Below are positions 10,506 through 23,500 of a stretch of DNA of 64,000 nt, piece by piece. How positions within the stretch are numbered: position 1 is the stretch's first letter; the number at the start of each line of letters is the position of its first letter. The DNA is from Physcomitrium patens (Eukaryota; Streptophyta; Bryopsida; Funariales; Funariaceae), in contig NC_037267.1 of NCBI RefSeq assembly GCF_000002425.4, forward strand, positions 6,709,396 to 6,773,395, written 5' to 3'. Both the position numbers and the translations under genes were made by a program. A model generated the notes under the pieces. That model did not search any database, had not been told where the DNA came from, and saw nothing but the letters and a program-made list of their open reading frames with translations.

Positions 10506-11776
10506 CTGACATTGGAAGCTTCCTGAACCGTAAACTAGATAGATATATTCGAATTTTTCTACATACCCGTCGGTGACCATCAGTGACCGTCGATGCAAGT
10601 GGTTGCGAGATGAATAAATCATTTCAGTTCGTATATTAATTAAAGTCTGAAACACTCGTATAAAATTGGGTTCGGATGGATGAGACAGCTCCTATGCTAT
10701 TCAAATGCGGATCGAGAAGTCCATTAGACAGCAGAAGGGGCTGGTCATGCAGATCGTGTCTAATCTACAAGGACGCAGCATCCTAACAAGAACTTCGAGT
10801 GGTTTTTCTTCGAAACAGCAAAAAGCAATCGTCAGATGTTCGAGAAAAAAATTCACGCTTAAAATAACTACCGCCGGTACCAAGTGTTACTTTAAAATTC
10901 AATCCTGGTGTAGCTGAGGTTTTCGAAGCCGGCACTGATAGGGACCCAAAAGTCACCAGATCCATAAGTACCCCACCGCATATATCAAAGAGTGAATTGC
11001 GCTTAATAATATTTTGCCATGCTGGACATCGCTTCCACCACAAACGGCCTATTCTGCATCATCTACAGTCTCGCTTGCCGTTGATAAATCTTAAAGATTT
11101 GATAGTGATGTAAGACAAAGCTCGTGTCCTGCGAGTTACAGATGCGTGATGAATTATTTAAGTTGTGGGACCATCTACTACAACTTAAGTACACTTATCA
11201 ACAGTAAACTATCTTAAGTGCGGAAAATGCTGGTACATAGAATAGTAGGATCCAACATTACATTGATTGACCAATAACTTAGATTGACAGCGGCATCTCA
11301 CAAAAAAAATCAAGGATAAAAACATACGCAGGGCTTGACTTCGCTTCTTCCTCTCGTCTTCATTTTGACATGCTCATCGAGTTACTATTTTCTCTAATGC
11401 ACAAACTTTGCACTTTGACATGCTCCGCGTCTAGATGCCACTTACTTAGGATCTTCACATAATAAAAGCCTTAAATCAATTCCAAGAGACTAAAACACCA
11501 ACTGCATATTTCAAGAACGTTAAGCAACAGAACCAGAACCAGAAACAGACACAAAAATTGGAATGTAGATTAAATACGAACTTCTTGCAAGTACATACCA
11601 AAACTTTAAAACGATTCGAATTTAGATTAGACGCTCAGTTAGTTCATTTCTATATCTATGGATCAAAGTATGGTCGAAATGTAAAGAGCCATGTCTTCAA
11701 AACAAATATCAGATACAAATCTCCTTACTGCAGTGGGCAATGAAGCACCACTTCGGTAGTTGGTACAAAGAGCAAC

Positions 11777-14700
11777 TTAACGATCTTTTGGCTTCTTGTT
11801 TGGAGGAGGACCCATGCTCCCAACCTCGGGCTTGCGCTTGATGCCCAGGAAGTGTGCCACCTATAGTGCATACGGAAAAGTCAGGCAGTTATTCTGATCT
11901 AAAAGCACCCTTCCTGTAGCCCGTAAAACTTTTTTATAACTATGATGCAAAATGAGGGGTTTTTCCTGTACAATTACTATCATCAAATAATCGATACACT
12001 ACAAGTGGGAAATAAACAAAGCCAAAAATCAATACCTAAAATCCAAAAACTTGAATATCAAATGCTTCTTAGCAAATACCAAAATCCGAATACATCATGT
12101 ACCTTCTTATCGCCCAACATAGGTGTTAGACTGCCAATGTTTTTGTTGTCTCCAAGCATTGGAGTAAGACTACCAACAGGTTCTTTCTCTACAGTGGCAA
12201 ACCCGCTTCTTGGATCGCTTGTTTGCCCAGGTTTGATGTGACCACTAATGACGAGGTAAGGAGCATGCAGTTTCGCCTGAGCTTCACGAATCTTCTCCAT
12301 AGCCATGAGAGGCGTATCTCCCGCATTCATCTGTTTAAGTTTCAGCTCCTCCTGGTATTGTTTCTGCCTCTTCTCTTGCTTCATCTTTCCAGGTCCTTTG
12401 CCGTGGAACTTATGAGAGAGCTTTCGGAAAGCTTCCTTGGGTGTCATCTATTTTCAAGCATATATGTCAACCAAACTTCTCGTCAGCATCACATAGACTT
12501 AAACCATCTACATAAGACTTAAAAGTGCATTGAAAAATGATAACTTAATTTATCGAAATTCCACGTCATAGAAGTTATTTCACGCATTCCGTCTGCAGTT
12601 TTAATAGAAAAGGATTCAATACAAATAGCAAAAAGCACCGCAAATTAAATATGTGAGCAAAGACACTTAAGAACGTGAACACGGTATCTTCACGACATCC
12701 AAAAACAGTTGGATAATTTTCTAGCACTGAAAGAAGTGAAAAGAATTAACATACCGTTCGACCAAATTCATCGACGCGATCCAGAAGAATGTCTCGTTGA
12801 CCAACAACGTTATTCGACTCGTCCACGATCCCAATCAGTTTACTCTTTTTCTTATCCATATTTCGACCGCCCCAATCAACGGTTTCCTTCAATGACCCTC
12901 TTTCTTTCAGTAACTGAAGAACACCAGCCAAACCCTTCCCTACAGCCACTTCTTTCACTTCATCTACAGATTCTTCTTCCATCTCTGGAATGTCCTTTAC
13001 ATTCATCATTTCTTCATCACCAACCTCTGTCCAACCCCCTTTCGAACTTGGGGGTGCTTCATCATTAAGAGGATCGACTTCTCCTTCTTCCTTCTCCTCC
13101 TCCTCTTCCTCATGGAAGACATCTTTGGGTCCAGATCTTCTAATAAGTGCTGCATCATGTAAATTTCCACTTCAGCACTGCTGTGAAACATGTTCTATAA
13201 CCTTCATAGGATATAAACACTAACGCGATCAAGGCTTCTAGATTGAAATTTCGTGTATAATAAATATAATCAGATAAACGACCAAGATACAGTAAATCAA
13301 TTAACTTGGTAAAACATCGACCATGACAAGAACATAAATAATATAGATGTAAAATGAGCCTGTTCAACAACCGATTCCATATGATATCCAGTGAACGAAG
13401 TGGGCTGATCTATAAACCAATAAAGAGTTTATACTTCAGCATATGATGTGAAACCAGCCTCACCTTCATCTAACTGTAGACTGCGACAGAATTCACCAGT
13501 ATCACTAAAAATAAGCTTCCCTTCCTCACCGTCGCCATCTCCTTGACTTTGGGACAACTCTTGTTTTGCAGCTGTAGACAACCAGGTACTGGTTTTAGCA
13601 CAGTGGAACTCATTTCAATCATTCTCGACATAAATTGATTTCAATCCATGTATCCGGGGCACAATGTTCTCAGAAGAGCATAAAACACACTAGTATTGCC
13701 TTAGAAACACGCTTCAACAATATTACGCATATCAAACTTGTCGGCTTCGCTTCCTGCTGACTGCAATGTCTCGAAGCCGCAGATATTGGTAACAATACAA
13801 CACACTGAGTGCAGAATGTCAATACCTGCTAAACGTGCAGCAACAGCTTGCGGACCAGAGGCATTTTCAGCCATTTTCTTCAAAGCAGCTTGTCGTGCCC
13901 TGTCTAATGACCTTTGCAAAACTTCATCTTCTTCCGCGCCAATAACAATTTCCTCCTCAGTGTCATCAACGTCCATGGCTTTGGCTTCACTTTCTTCCTT
14001 TAATATTCTAGAGGCATCAGCTGCCTTAGCAACAGCATTCTCATAACGCTCTCTTCGAGCGTCAGCTGCTGCCTTCATTTCATCTTGCATTATTGCCCGT
14101 CGTGATATTCTATCCCGCGACCCTAAATCTGTAGTTCCTAAACCCTCAGCCACTGCCTCAGCTTCAAGCGCATCCAAGTCCAGTTTCTCTTTCTTACGAA
14201 GCTTCTTCTTTTTCTTCGGTTTCTTAAATGTTGTCATCTCATCAGGAGTGAGATATTCAGATGCTATGGTAGAGTTAGTGGTGAGAAGAGACTCTGCAAG
14301 GCGATCCCCCATACCATGCTGTAGCCTTCTGCGAACCTGAAAACATGAAAGGCAAATGGAATTTAGCACGTCGCACAAATAACTAAACTGCCACCCGCAT
14401 AGGAGGAATTAAAATTCAGCGCAAACAACACACGTCTCGGATAAACGCTTAGTTAAATTTTCGAAATCAAATACTTACGCAGCATTGTCCAACAAAAAAG
14501 TGCTTCTACAAAGCTCTACATAAAGGTTCTAAAGAAAAGAACAGAACAGAACAGAACAAAAGAAACATAAATAATAATAAAAAAATAATAATAATAATAA
14601 TAATAAAAAGGAGGAGAGAAAACCGGAACGGAACTTATACGAAGCGTCAGAAATTTAGCTAACATTTTACGAAATGCTCAACACGCCTTTGAGTGTAAAG

Positions 14701-17700
14701 TACGTACCTCCTCTAGTTTCCGTTGGACATTTTCATCAACTCCCCCTAATTCATCCAAGGTTACACCCTGATGCGATCCGGCTAAAGATTTAGCTTCACG
14801 AAAATTAAAAATATCATCCAGTAACAAACATTAACATACAACAGTGTGGCTGTCAAGTCCACTAATATTCAAAAGTCCATTGATTATTGAAGTGCTTCGG
14901 AAGAGAAAAAATTCTGCGAGATCTACTGTTCAAGACAAACAAAGGAATAACTAGCAGTCAGTATCCTTCAAAAGAACAAGCTATTGGCTTCCACTGTTAA
15001 TGACCTCAAACTCACCTCTTCTTGAATAGCATCATCATACTTTGAGAGTATTGTTTTGTTGCCCGTCATATCGTTATTAAACCTGCAGCGCAAACAAAGT
15101 AAGAATAAACAACCATTGACAAAGAAAATACAATCAAGGATGGAAATTTCTTTTCATCAGGTTTTTCCTCGGCAAGCAGCTTACGCAACCAAGCTGTGCA
15201 ATCATTGACACAATAAGCCCAAGGTTTTGGTACTGAAGGATAAGAAAGAGTAAGAAAATTACTTGTCTTCATATTTTCCTGCAACCTTCTTGGCAGCCTT
15301 GTAGGCCTCTTCTCGAGCCGTCTGTTGAGCCAATTCCATATTCTCCAACTCATCCGTCTCTGCAGTAACAACCCCAAAAGCAGATGAAAATTTGAAAAAT
15401 GATGCCGCATCGAGAAAGATCTAACACAATCTTTGAAGTATTTCACTCAAGAAGTATTGAATTACATAGAACAGAACCTTTGCGTTGAAGTATTTACTCA
15501 CCATCATTGACATCACCATCTGCTAGGATACTTGAGTCTTTCAGTGTGAGTACTATCGCTTCACCTTCCATCACTTTGTCTAGTCCATGTCGAACTTTCA
15601 ATCCAGCTAAATCCTCTGCGAGCACAACATAAACGTCAAAAACCAGAAAAAAATGAGGGTAAGCCTTGACATGTAATAACAAGCAAACAAAAAGTCTAGT
15701 CTACTGCATTAAACCAACTCTGACCAGATTCAGGTCGCCCAAATTCCTAGCCACAATCTGACGATCCAAGAAATTATTCCAATGTTTTTATTGTCTCACA
15801 TGGGTCTACAAAGGCGTATTGAACATTCTTAAGAGGTGTATCGCAACAGCCACTTGTTTCAATTCTAAAATCAATTATTTGGTCTTTGACACATAACCTG
15901 ATCAGTGCTGCACGAAAACACTGTGGACAATATATGTGGATGAATGACGGGGATAGAAAATTAATAACCAGAACAATTTTACCACAGTTGATTATAAGCT
16001 ACTAGACTTGCTTTTAAGTTAATAAATAGCATCACAGTTAAATGAAAAGTGGATAATGGTGTAACCCTTGGTGAATACTGTGGTCCATAGTTTACGCGGT
16101 TTTCTTGATGTAGTCTCAATAAATTCGATTTCAGCGAATCATTTCATTCCATTTAGTCCCCGAACAGGTCCTTTTCAATTGATTAGCAAATGCATGATCT
16201 CATCTCTACATCAGTGATAGTGTTTAGGTTGACTTACTAGCAGTATACTTGCTCGATTGCCCGGACTCGTCCTCACTGTCCTCGTCTTCATTTTCCTGCA
16301 CATGGAATGTCAAGCCTGTCAATAGAACTTCAGAAACATCCCATGTCGCTCTTAGAAGGATCAGAAACAACATCGAAGTGCACCTTTCAATAATGAACAT
16401 GCACTATATGCGTGCATACAACAGCAGGGGTAATGGATGGGACCCACCTGTTCTTCCAAAGCTTTGGCCATACGTGCAGCTTTCTCCCTCTCTTCAGCCT
16501 TCTTCTTCTCATCTAACTGCCTGCTCTTATTCACCCAAGATGCAATGTCATCTATATCTTCTACCACTTCCGGCTTCACCGAGGCCCGGATACCGCGTTT
16601 AGGTCTTCGATCAAAATTGGCTTTTCTCTTCTCCTCCCGCATTCTGCTTAAGTACACAGTGCCCAACGGGAACGATGAATACCCCAACACTATCCCAAAC
16701 GGTAATTCAAAAATGAAAATTTATTTGTCTTAAAAGCAATCTCGCACCAACGCGCCGTGACAATATTGATTTACTAGATAATTTTGTGATTCAAACGAAT
16801 GAAAGGAAGCAGTAGCATTCCGTCTCTTAAAGAAATCCATCTAACTATAAGATAGCAAGACAACAGCATCACCTTGCAAGTCGATCCGCCAATTCAGAGC
16901 TTGAGACATGTGGCTGATCAGAGTCTCTAGCACGCTCTCTCTCTGGCCCTGCATTGTCGAGTTCCATGCCCCTAGTCCGCTGGTCGCGCTCCTGATCATG
17001 TTCATGTTCTACTTCTCTTTCATTCTCGTGGTCTTTGTGTCTAATTCGTTGTCTTTCCTTCTCCTTCTCCCTCTCTCGCTCTCGTTCTCTGTCTCTTTCT
17101 CTCTCCTCCCTATCCCTGTCACGTTCTCTTTCTCTTTCTCGTTCCTTTTCCCTCTCTCGTTCTCTTTCCCTTTCTCTTTCCTTTTCCCTTTCCCGCTCCT
17201 TCTCTTTCTCCCTTTCTCTTTCCTTCTCCCTCTCCCTCTCCTTGGCCTTCTCCTTCTCCCTCTCTTTTTCACGCTCCCGCTTCTCCTTCTCTCCATCTTT
17301 GGTTTTATCCCTGTCACTGTGCTTCTCTTTCACCTTTTCATCCTTTTCTCTAGTCTTCTCTCTAGCTCCATGATTCTCCCTTTCCCGGTCCTTGTCCTTG
17401 TCTTCATCTTTGCTCTTGCCCTTCTCGCTGTGCTTCTCTTTAACTTTCTCATCTTTTTCTCTTTTCTCCCTCGCTCCATACCTCTCTCTTTCTTTGTCAT
17501 CTTCTTTGTGTTTATCCCTCTCGCTGTGCTTCTCTTTCATCTTCTCGTCCTTCTCTTTAATTTTCTCTCTCGTCCCATGTTTTTCCCTTTCCTTATCCTT
17601 CTCACGGTCGCCCTCCTTGGGCTTCGACTTATCCATCTCGCGATCGGTATCCCTCGACTTCTCTTTCTTCGCATCAGCTTCATGCGGGGACTTCTCGCGA

Positions 17701-18134
17701 TGTTTTTCCCTAGCTGTATCATGATCCTTCTCTCTACCGTGACTCGATTTATCATGGTGTCTTTCTTTGTCTTTCACAGTCTCATGTTCCTTGTCATGAC
17801 CGTGTCCAGACCTCTCACGATGTCTCTCCTTGTCCTTGTCTCTCTCCCTCTCCTTTTCCCTGTCTCGACCCTTCTCCTTCTCCCTCTCCTTCTCCTTAGC
17901 ACGCTCCCGCTCCTTCTCCTTGGCTCGGTCTTTCTCTTTTTCCTTCTCCCTGTCTCTATCCTTATCCCTATCCCTATCCTTCTCTCGGTGCTCTTTGCTT
18001 CTCTCCTTATCCTTTTCCTTCTCCCTGCTCCTGTCTTTCTCCCGCTCACTCCTCTTACTGCTCTCCTTCTCCTTCTCCTTCTCGAACAGTTCCTGATCCG
18101 ACCTATCCACGTCCATCACCTCGCTCCGAACCAT
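11777..18134 (-). CDS. DOT2: DOT2/SART1-family U4/U6.U5 tri-snRNP splicing factor, 12 exons
   Basis: Component of the U4/U6.U5 tri-snRNP (Snu66/SART1 family; DOT2/MDF in Arabidopsis), acting in the nucleus in pre-mRNA splicing. Exons on the minus strand: 18134-16873, 16643-16448, 16295-16238, 15615-15502, 15359-15263, 15082-15016, 14767-14708, 14336-13826, 13571-13464, 13149-12755, 12447-12103, 11860-11777. All introns are GT-AG with consistent phases, giving 1098 residues. Family landmarks: DIDDIASWVNKSRQL, DLAGLKVRHGLDKVMEG, TLKDSSILADGDVND, FKKPKKKKKLRKKEKLDLDA, VGKGLAGVLQLLKERG, GGRNMDKKKSKLIGI, EAFRKLSHKFHGKGPGKMK, GSLTPMLGD, and HFLGIKRKPE near the end. The start ATG sits in ACCATGG context. 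Residues about 15-400 are a Lys/Arg/Glu/Asp repeat tract, which makes the protein longer than the roughly 800 residues of Arabidopsis or human. The gene appears intact. Confidence 0.95.
12103..12174 (-). repeat. Duplicated GSLTPMLGD motif in DOT2
   Basis: Two adjacent copies of the conserved C-terminal motif: 12174-12136 (GSLTPMLGDNKNI) and 12135-12103 (GSLTPMLGDKK). Seven of the nine shared codons differ between the copies, all synonymously. Confidence 0.9.
16990..18090 (-). repeat. Lys/Glu/Arg/Asp low-complexity tract within DOT2 exon 1
   Basis: About 370 codons of alternating KE, RE, RD and KD with a few longer imprecise units containing EKHSERDK, EKVKEKHS and DEKMKEKH (about 17300-17560). 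The DNA is a purine-rich strand, read as CT-rich on the + strand. It resembles RS/RE-like disordered tracts in splicing factors. Long antisense frames rich in Leu, Ser and Phe opposite it are artefacts of this composition. Confidence 0.9.
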
Positions 18135-18900
18135 GGTGTTGGAGCTTCCTTCGACGAAAATCTTCTAATCTCGCTTCAATTCAATAAATTCCGCAAATAA
18201 ACGGAGCAAATTCACACACCATTCCCACCGAAAAGCCTACCACAGCTCCAAAAAATAAAAAGATTCAGGACGAAACATCCAATTCTACTCTTAATCAGAC
18301 GCAAACCTATCACATCACCCGCCGCTTACGCCAATGTCACGTTCCAGAATTTTACAAACCCTAGCATACCACCAACCAACTCCACTACCTGAAAAACCAA
18401 TCACATAACAGCAATAAAACACACCATGCCACAATACTCGCAAAACACCTCCAATCCGACCGCAACAAAAACCTAACTACTTTCATCCGCAACCACACCA
18501 TCATCATCAAATCCACCCTGCCCCGCTCGAATCCAAACACTCCAACAAACACTAATTAAAACACCACTATCTCAACGCAATCCTTCTGGTAGAAACAAAA
18601 CCCTAATTGCAGACAGTGCAGTCACCGGCAATAGAAGAGACTCACGAAGATGAAGAGAGAAGCGGCGGAGCCATGATGACTCCACGCAGCAACACTCGCG
18701 GCGCCAACAGTAACTGCAAGCCTGCGTTCAAGTGGCGACAATGGGATACTGGGGCGACGACAACACGATCGTATGCTGAAGAGGCTGTGATGGAGCTGGT
18801 TGCATAAGCTTTGGCCTGGCCAAGCCCACCGAGGAACTTGAGAGCAAAGGACGAGGAAGGCTCCGCTTGGCGCTTTTTGAAAGCCCTCCCCAAGAAGGAA
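18135..18900 (-). promoter_or_regulatory. Upstream region / leader of DOT2
   Basis: GC-intermediate DNA between the DOT2 start and the AT-rich repeat field. An AAACCCTAA telo-box, common near the transcription start of plant housekeeping genes, lies at 18598-18606. A related AAACCCTAG lies at about 18357-18365. The open frames here (for example 18642-18893 minus) show no family signal and are probably leader sequence. Confidence 0.45.
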
Positions 18901-20520
18901 GGAAGTCCTTAAATTAATTGACCTTAATTGACCTTAATTGTCCACAAATGCATCCACGTTTCTATTTTTTTGTTCTTATTATTTAAAGTTGTAGATATGT
19001 GGTTGTTAATTTGTTATTTGAATTGTCTTGTGGGTTTGAATTTTATAAGATTGTTTGACATGTTCCTGGTATCGACAATTTTTCTGGTGACGTGTACCTT
19101 TTGTGATTGTTTAACTTTTTAAATTTGAATAAAATAAGTTTGTAATTTTGATACTTTTGTTTTTTATTTTGAGGTAGGGTTATAATTGGTGGGGTTGAAT
19201 TTGTTGAAGTTTATAATGTTATAGCATGTTAAATAAATTTTAATTTATTTCATTTCATAAATCATATTTTGTTTATAATAAAGAATACATGATGTGAAGT
19301 TAAATCATAATCCATTGTGGGTTGAATTTTCATGTCAGTAGCTACTTTGAAAATTTAATAGATATTTGATAAAAGATTATGTACTTGGTATAAAGTGGTA
19401 TGTGTGTAGTCTCTAACTATGGTTATGCTAAATTATAAATATTATTACTATGTTATTAATGCTAAGTAGAAAAATAATGAAAAAGGTTGTTTATGTTTAT
19501 TTAAAACTAACCAATGATTAAATAGACTTATTAATGTCAAAAATGTTAAAAAATACTTATACTAGTTGCATATGATAGACACATTATTGAAGGTGCAGAA
19601 ATATGAAGATATATTGCTATTTAGTAAAATACATATTTATTCTTTTCATAAAAATACATATAATTACTATTCATAAATTAATACTATTCTTATTGCAATT
19701 TTTTTTCTATATGTTGTTATGATCTTGATATGTCATTATGTTATGTAGTTACATATTTTTATTTCTTGATTTTACTTTTTAATACACAAAGTAATTCAAA
19801 AATCAACATCAACTTAAAATATTTAAAAATACCAATCTAACTACGTATTTTAAAAATATATATATTTTTTAATTATTTATTTTATATAATATATTTAATA
19901 TGGATTTTTTTGAAGTAAAAAGTTTTAAAATATTAATATAAAATTGACGTTGTATAAAAAAGAATGTTAAATTAGTCCCACTAGTTGTTAAATTGATCCA
20001 CCTATCATCAAAATCATCAAAAAATAGATCATTATTGGATTATAATAATATGCATATAAATTATAAATAAAAAATAAATTGTAAAGGTACACTTTGCTAC
20101 TAAGGATAATTAGAAGATCAATTAAAATAATCATGGTTATTATATATATGAAAATAGTACAATCATAGAAATGCAACTAATAAAAGAACTTCAAAATAGG
20201 CAAATACAATTAATGGTAATAGTATAGTGTATGTGTTTATAATGTTCATATTGATTACTTCATTGTTGATGAAAATTTGTGCAACCTTCTTCCAACTTGT
20301 TACACTTTAACAATATTATTTTTGTAACTCTTTGTTGTATTACTTACTATCTAAAAGAAGAAAGAGAGACATTAGCCACTTTAAAATTATTCCATTTTGA
20401 AATAGAAAATCCACTCAATATGGACCATCCATCTAAAGAATTATTTGACATATTTGAAGATATAAAAAAAAGCCTAGATAGATTTATGCTTACTTAGGAT
20501 TATGTTATTTGTTGAAATTA
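18901..20520. other. AT-rich intergenic DNA with a dispersed repeat
   Basis: No gene was seen. The segment at about 19950-20045 (GTTAAATTGATCCACC, then ATCATCAAAAAATAGATCAT) recurs in inverted orientation at about 38716-38820, and its TTGAYCCACCYATCATC core also occurs in the TIR element at 51520. It is therefore part of a dispersed family. Confidence 0.5.
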
Positions 20521-20521
20521 T

Positions 20522-23500
20522 TGTGTCATAACATGACTATATGATGAAAAATAAAAATATGGATGTTATTATAGAAGAACCTAGTAGAAAGATGAAATAA
20601 AAAAATAAGGATAAGTAATAGAAAGGTAGTAAAAAGTTTAGTTTTAATGATGCCTTTTATAGAAGAGACTTCTATTTACTTTGTAGGAGCATAAAATTCA
20701 AATCAAAGTAAATGAGATAAGTAAATAATATATACAACTTTAAGAAAGAGTTAATAATATGTTTAAGGAAAAATTACCTCAAATTACCAAAAATAGATAT
20801 CTAAAGAGAACCATTTGTTGACTTAGGTTAAAATCAAACCTTGAGGCATAAAACTACACACCTATGGTAACTCTAAGGTTCTTTTATAAATCAAAGAATA
20901 GAATTTGAAAACAAACTATAGGAGAGATTTTTAAATATTATTTTTATATCATTTGGATTAATATTGGAATTTTGAAGGATTTTAAAAGTTAATAATGTAC
21001 TCGGTGAATTTAGATTTTAAGAAATAAGAATAAGTTTACAAATTTCAAGATTTTGTGAATTTTGTAGTGTATTTAGAAGTGAAAATTAGATAATTTATTG
21101 TTGTACTTATTGTAAATGTGTGTGAGGAATTTGAGGTCAATCGAGCAATCAAATTGAAGAATATGAGGATTTTTGTAGGTTATGGTCTTGAAAATTGGAG
21201 TTTAAAGAATTAATGAAGATTTCTAAGATATCTATCAATTCTCTAGTTGGATTGAAATACAAATTTGCTCCAAGATAGTTAGCTTGATTTCCAACAATTG
21301 TGCAAACTTTTAAACAAATTTAATGGTGAAATTAAAATATTATTTTTAGAAAATATCAACATCAAAGTTGGAGAAGGAGATTGGCCGACTTCCAAGCAAA
21401 ATTTTGGAATTATTGTCTATTTGGTATATATGATCTTCTTCAAAAAAATTGTACTTATTATTAATTTAGTTTTTGAAAGGTTTGCAATTTTTGAATCAAA
21501 ATCAATAATTCAACCATTAGTTATTGAATTTTTAATTTGTTGTAAGATTTGTTAAGAATTTATTTAAAATTTAGGATTTGATTAAGAATTAATTAAGATT
21601 GATTTAAGATCTAGGATTTGGTTAGGATTTAGGATTTTTTTTTAATTTGATTAGGATTTTATTAAGATTAGTCTAAGGTTTCACTAGAGTTTCATTAGAA
21701 TTGGTCTAGGGTTTAGGATTTCATTAGGATTTGACCTAAGATTTGATTAAGTTTTATTAGGATTTCAATTAAGGTTTGATTAAGATTTATAAGGATTTTA
21801 ATTAGGATTTTAATTAGAGTTTAACCTAAGATTTGTTTAAGATTTATTAAAATATTAATTAGAATTAAATTAAGATTTGATTAGGATTTATTTAGGATTT
21901 TTATTTTAATTTATTTTTAAAGATTTTATTTATTTATTTCAAATTTTTTATTTATAGTATTTTAAAAGATTATTGATATTTTTTTAAAGATTTATTTTTA
22001 TATTTCTTTGAAATTTCTTTGTTATTTTTTTTAAAATTAATTAATGACTTCTTTTTATTTCTTTTGTAACTTCTTTTAAATTTATTTGGATGGATTAAAG
22101 TTTAATTAGGATTATTAAAGATTACTTAATATTTATTTAAGACTTTATTAGATTTGATAGGATTATTGTTGCATTTCTACTTATCTTCCATAACTAAATA
22201 CTTTGTGTATTCTCAAGCAAGAATATACATAATACAATAATGCTACTCTAACAAGGGCCACATTATCTTTAAATATAACAAAGGTTGCACTTATAGTAGG
22301 CCTGAGGCTAATTTATATTGTTATTGTAATATAGCTACTAATTTAAGTTATGTGCATATTATTTGCATATTTACAAGCATTGGTAATTATAGTCATGGAT
22401 ATATACATATAAACCATTAATTACCTATATGATAAAATAAAAGTAGGTAAAAGTAGGTTAATTCCATAATATCTTCTATAAAAGCTTCATGGGAGCTTCA
22501 TAGACATTGTTTTGACTTTATAGATGTCTCTAATTGACTTTTAAGATTATGAACATGGTCAAAAAGTTGGCCATGTGCCACACATGTTGGTAGCTTGAGG
22601 AACAAGCTAACTATGCGACCCACATATAGAAAATCTATTTTGTAAGCTAAGGCATGTGTTCTACAAAGTCAACACATATTTGAGGTCATATAGAACATCA
22701 CCATGTTGTCGTATTACATGAAGTCTTATTTGAGAGTGTACCAAATACTTGATTGTCCAAGGTAGAATAGAAATTACAACAACAAAATCTAAATTTTAAT
22801 AGAATACTAAATAAATTCTAATTAAACCTTAATAATGTTAAACAAGATTTAATCAAATTCAAAAGAAATCTTAACAAAATTACAAAAGAAACAATAAAAA
22901 ATATTAAAGAAATTAAAAAAAAATCCATAATAAACCTTATAAGATCCTTAAGAAGCTCTAAAAACTATTAAAATAATCATAAATACATAAATAAATCTCA
23001 ACCAAGTTCAAATTTAATCCTAGTTGAAATTCTAATAGACTTCAATCAAATTCTAGACAAACTCTAAATCCTAAATCAAATCCTAAATCAAACCTTAGAC
23101 ACTAAATCAAATCCTAAACCAAATCCTAAATCAAATCCTAAATCAAATCTTCGATGAAATCCTAGATCCTAAACCAAATCTTAGATAAATTCTAAATCCT
23201 AAATAAAACCATAGATCAAATCCTAAATCCTAAACTAAATCCTAAATTAAACCTTAAACAAACCATAAACCTTAAATCCAAAATCAAATCCAAGATAAAT
23301 CCTAAATCTTAAATTAAACCCTGAATAAATCCTAAATCCTAAATCAAATCCTAATCTTAAACCAAATCCTAACCAAATCCTAATCAACTCAATCTAATCC
23401 TAGTATTATTTAGAACCTTAATATCTATCAATCAAACCATTGATTTTTCTTAAAATTTTGCACACTTTCAAAAACTATTCAACTATTTTTAAATTTCACA

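Larger units (their letters stand above)
9691..11150. other. Gene-like patch, unassigned, probably a broken gene
   Basis: GC rises sharply at about 9690, where the copia sequence stops. Both strands show coding-like pieces (entered separately at 9825-9983 and 10348-10505). A further minus-strand stretch at about 10940-11043 reads KRCPAWQNIIKRNSLFDICG, and a plus-strand piece at about 10780-10850 reads NKNFEWFFFETAKSN. No single exon chain joins them, and I recognise no family. This is probably a decayed or rearranged gene, or a real gene whose exons I cannot connect. Confidence 0.35.

Noticed and set aside
16908-18200. 430-codon plus-strand open frame rich in Leu, Ser and Phe, and several smaller ones opposite DOT2 exon 1
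   Set aside because: It is the exact antisense of the purine-rich KE/RE tract. A biased composition that lacks stops on the opposite strand explains it, and the DOT2 exon is firmly supported.
22790-23400. Possible interstitial telomere repeat
   Set aside because: Units read AATCCTAAATC, not CCCTAAA in tandem, and the same motif field recurs inside LTR copy A, so it belongs to the retroelement.
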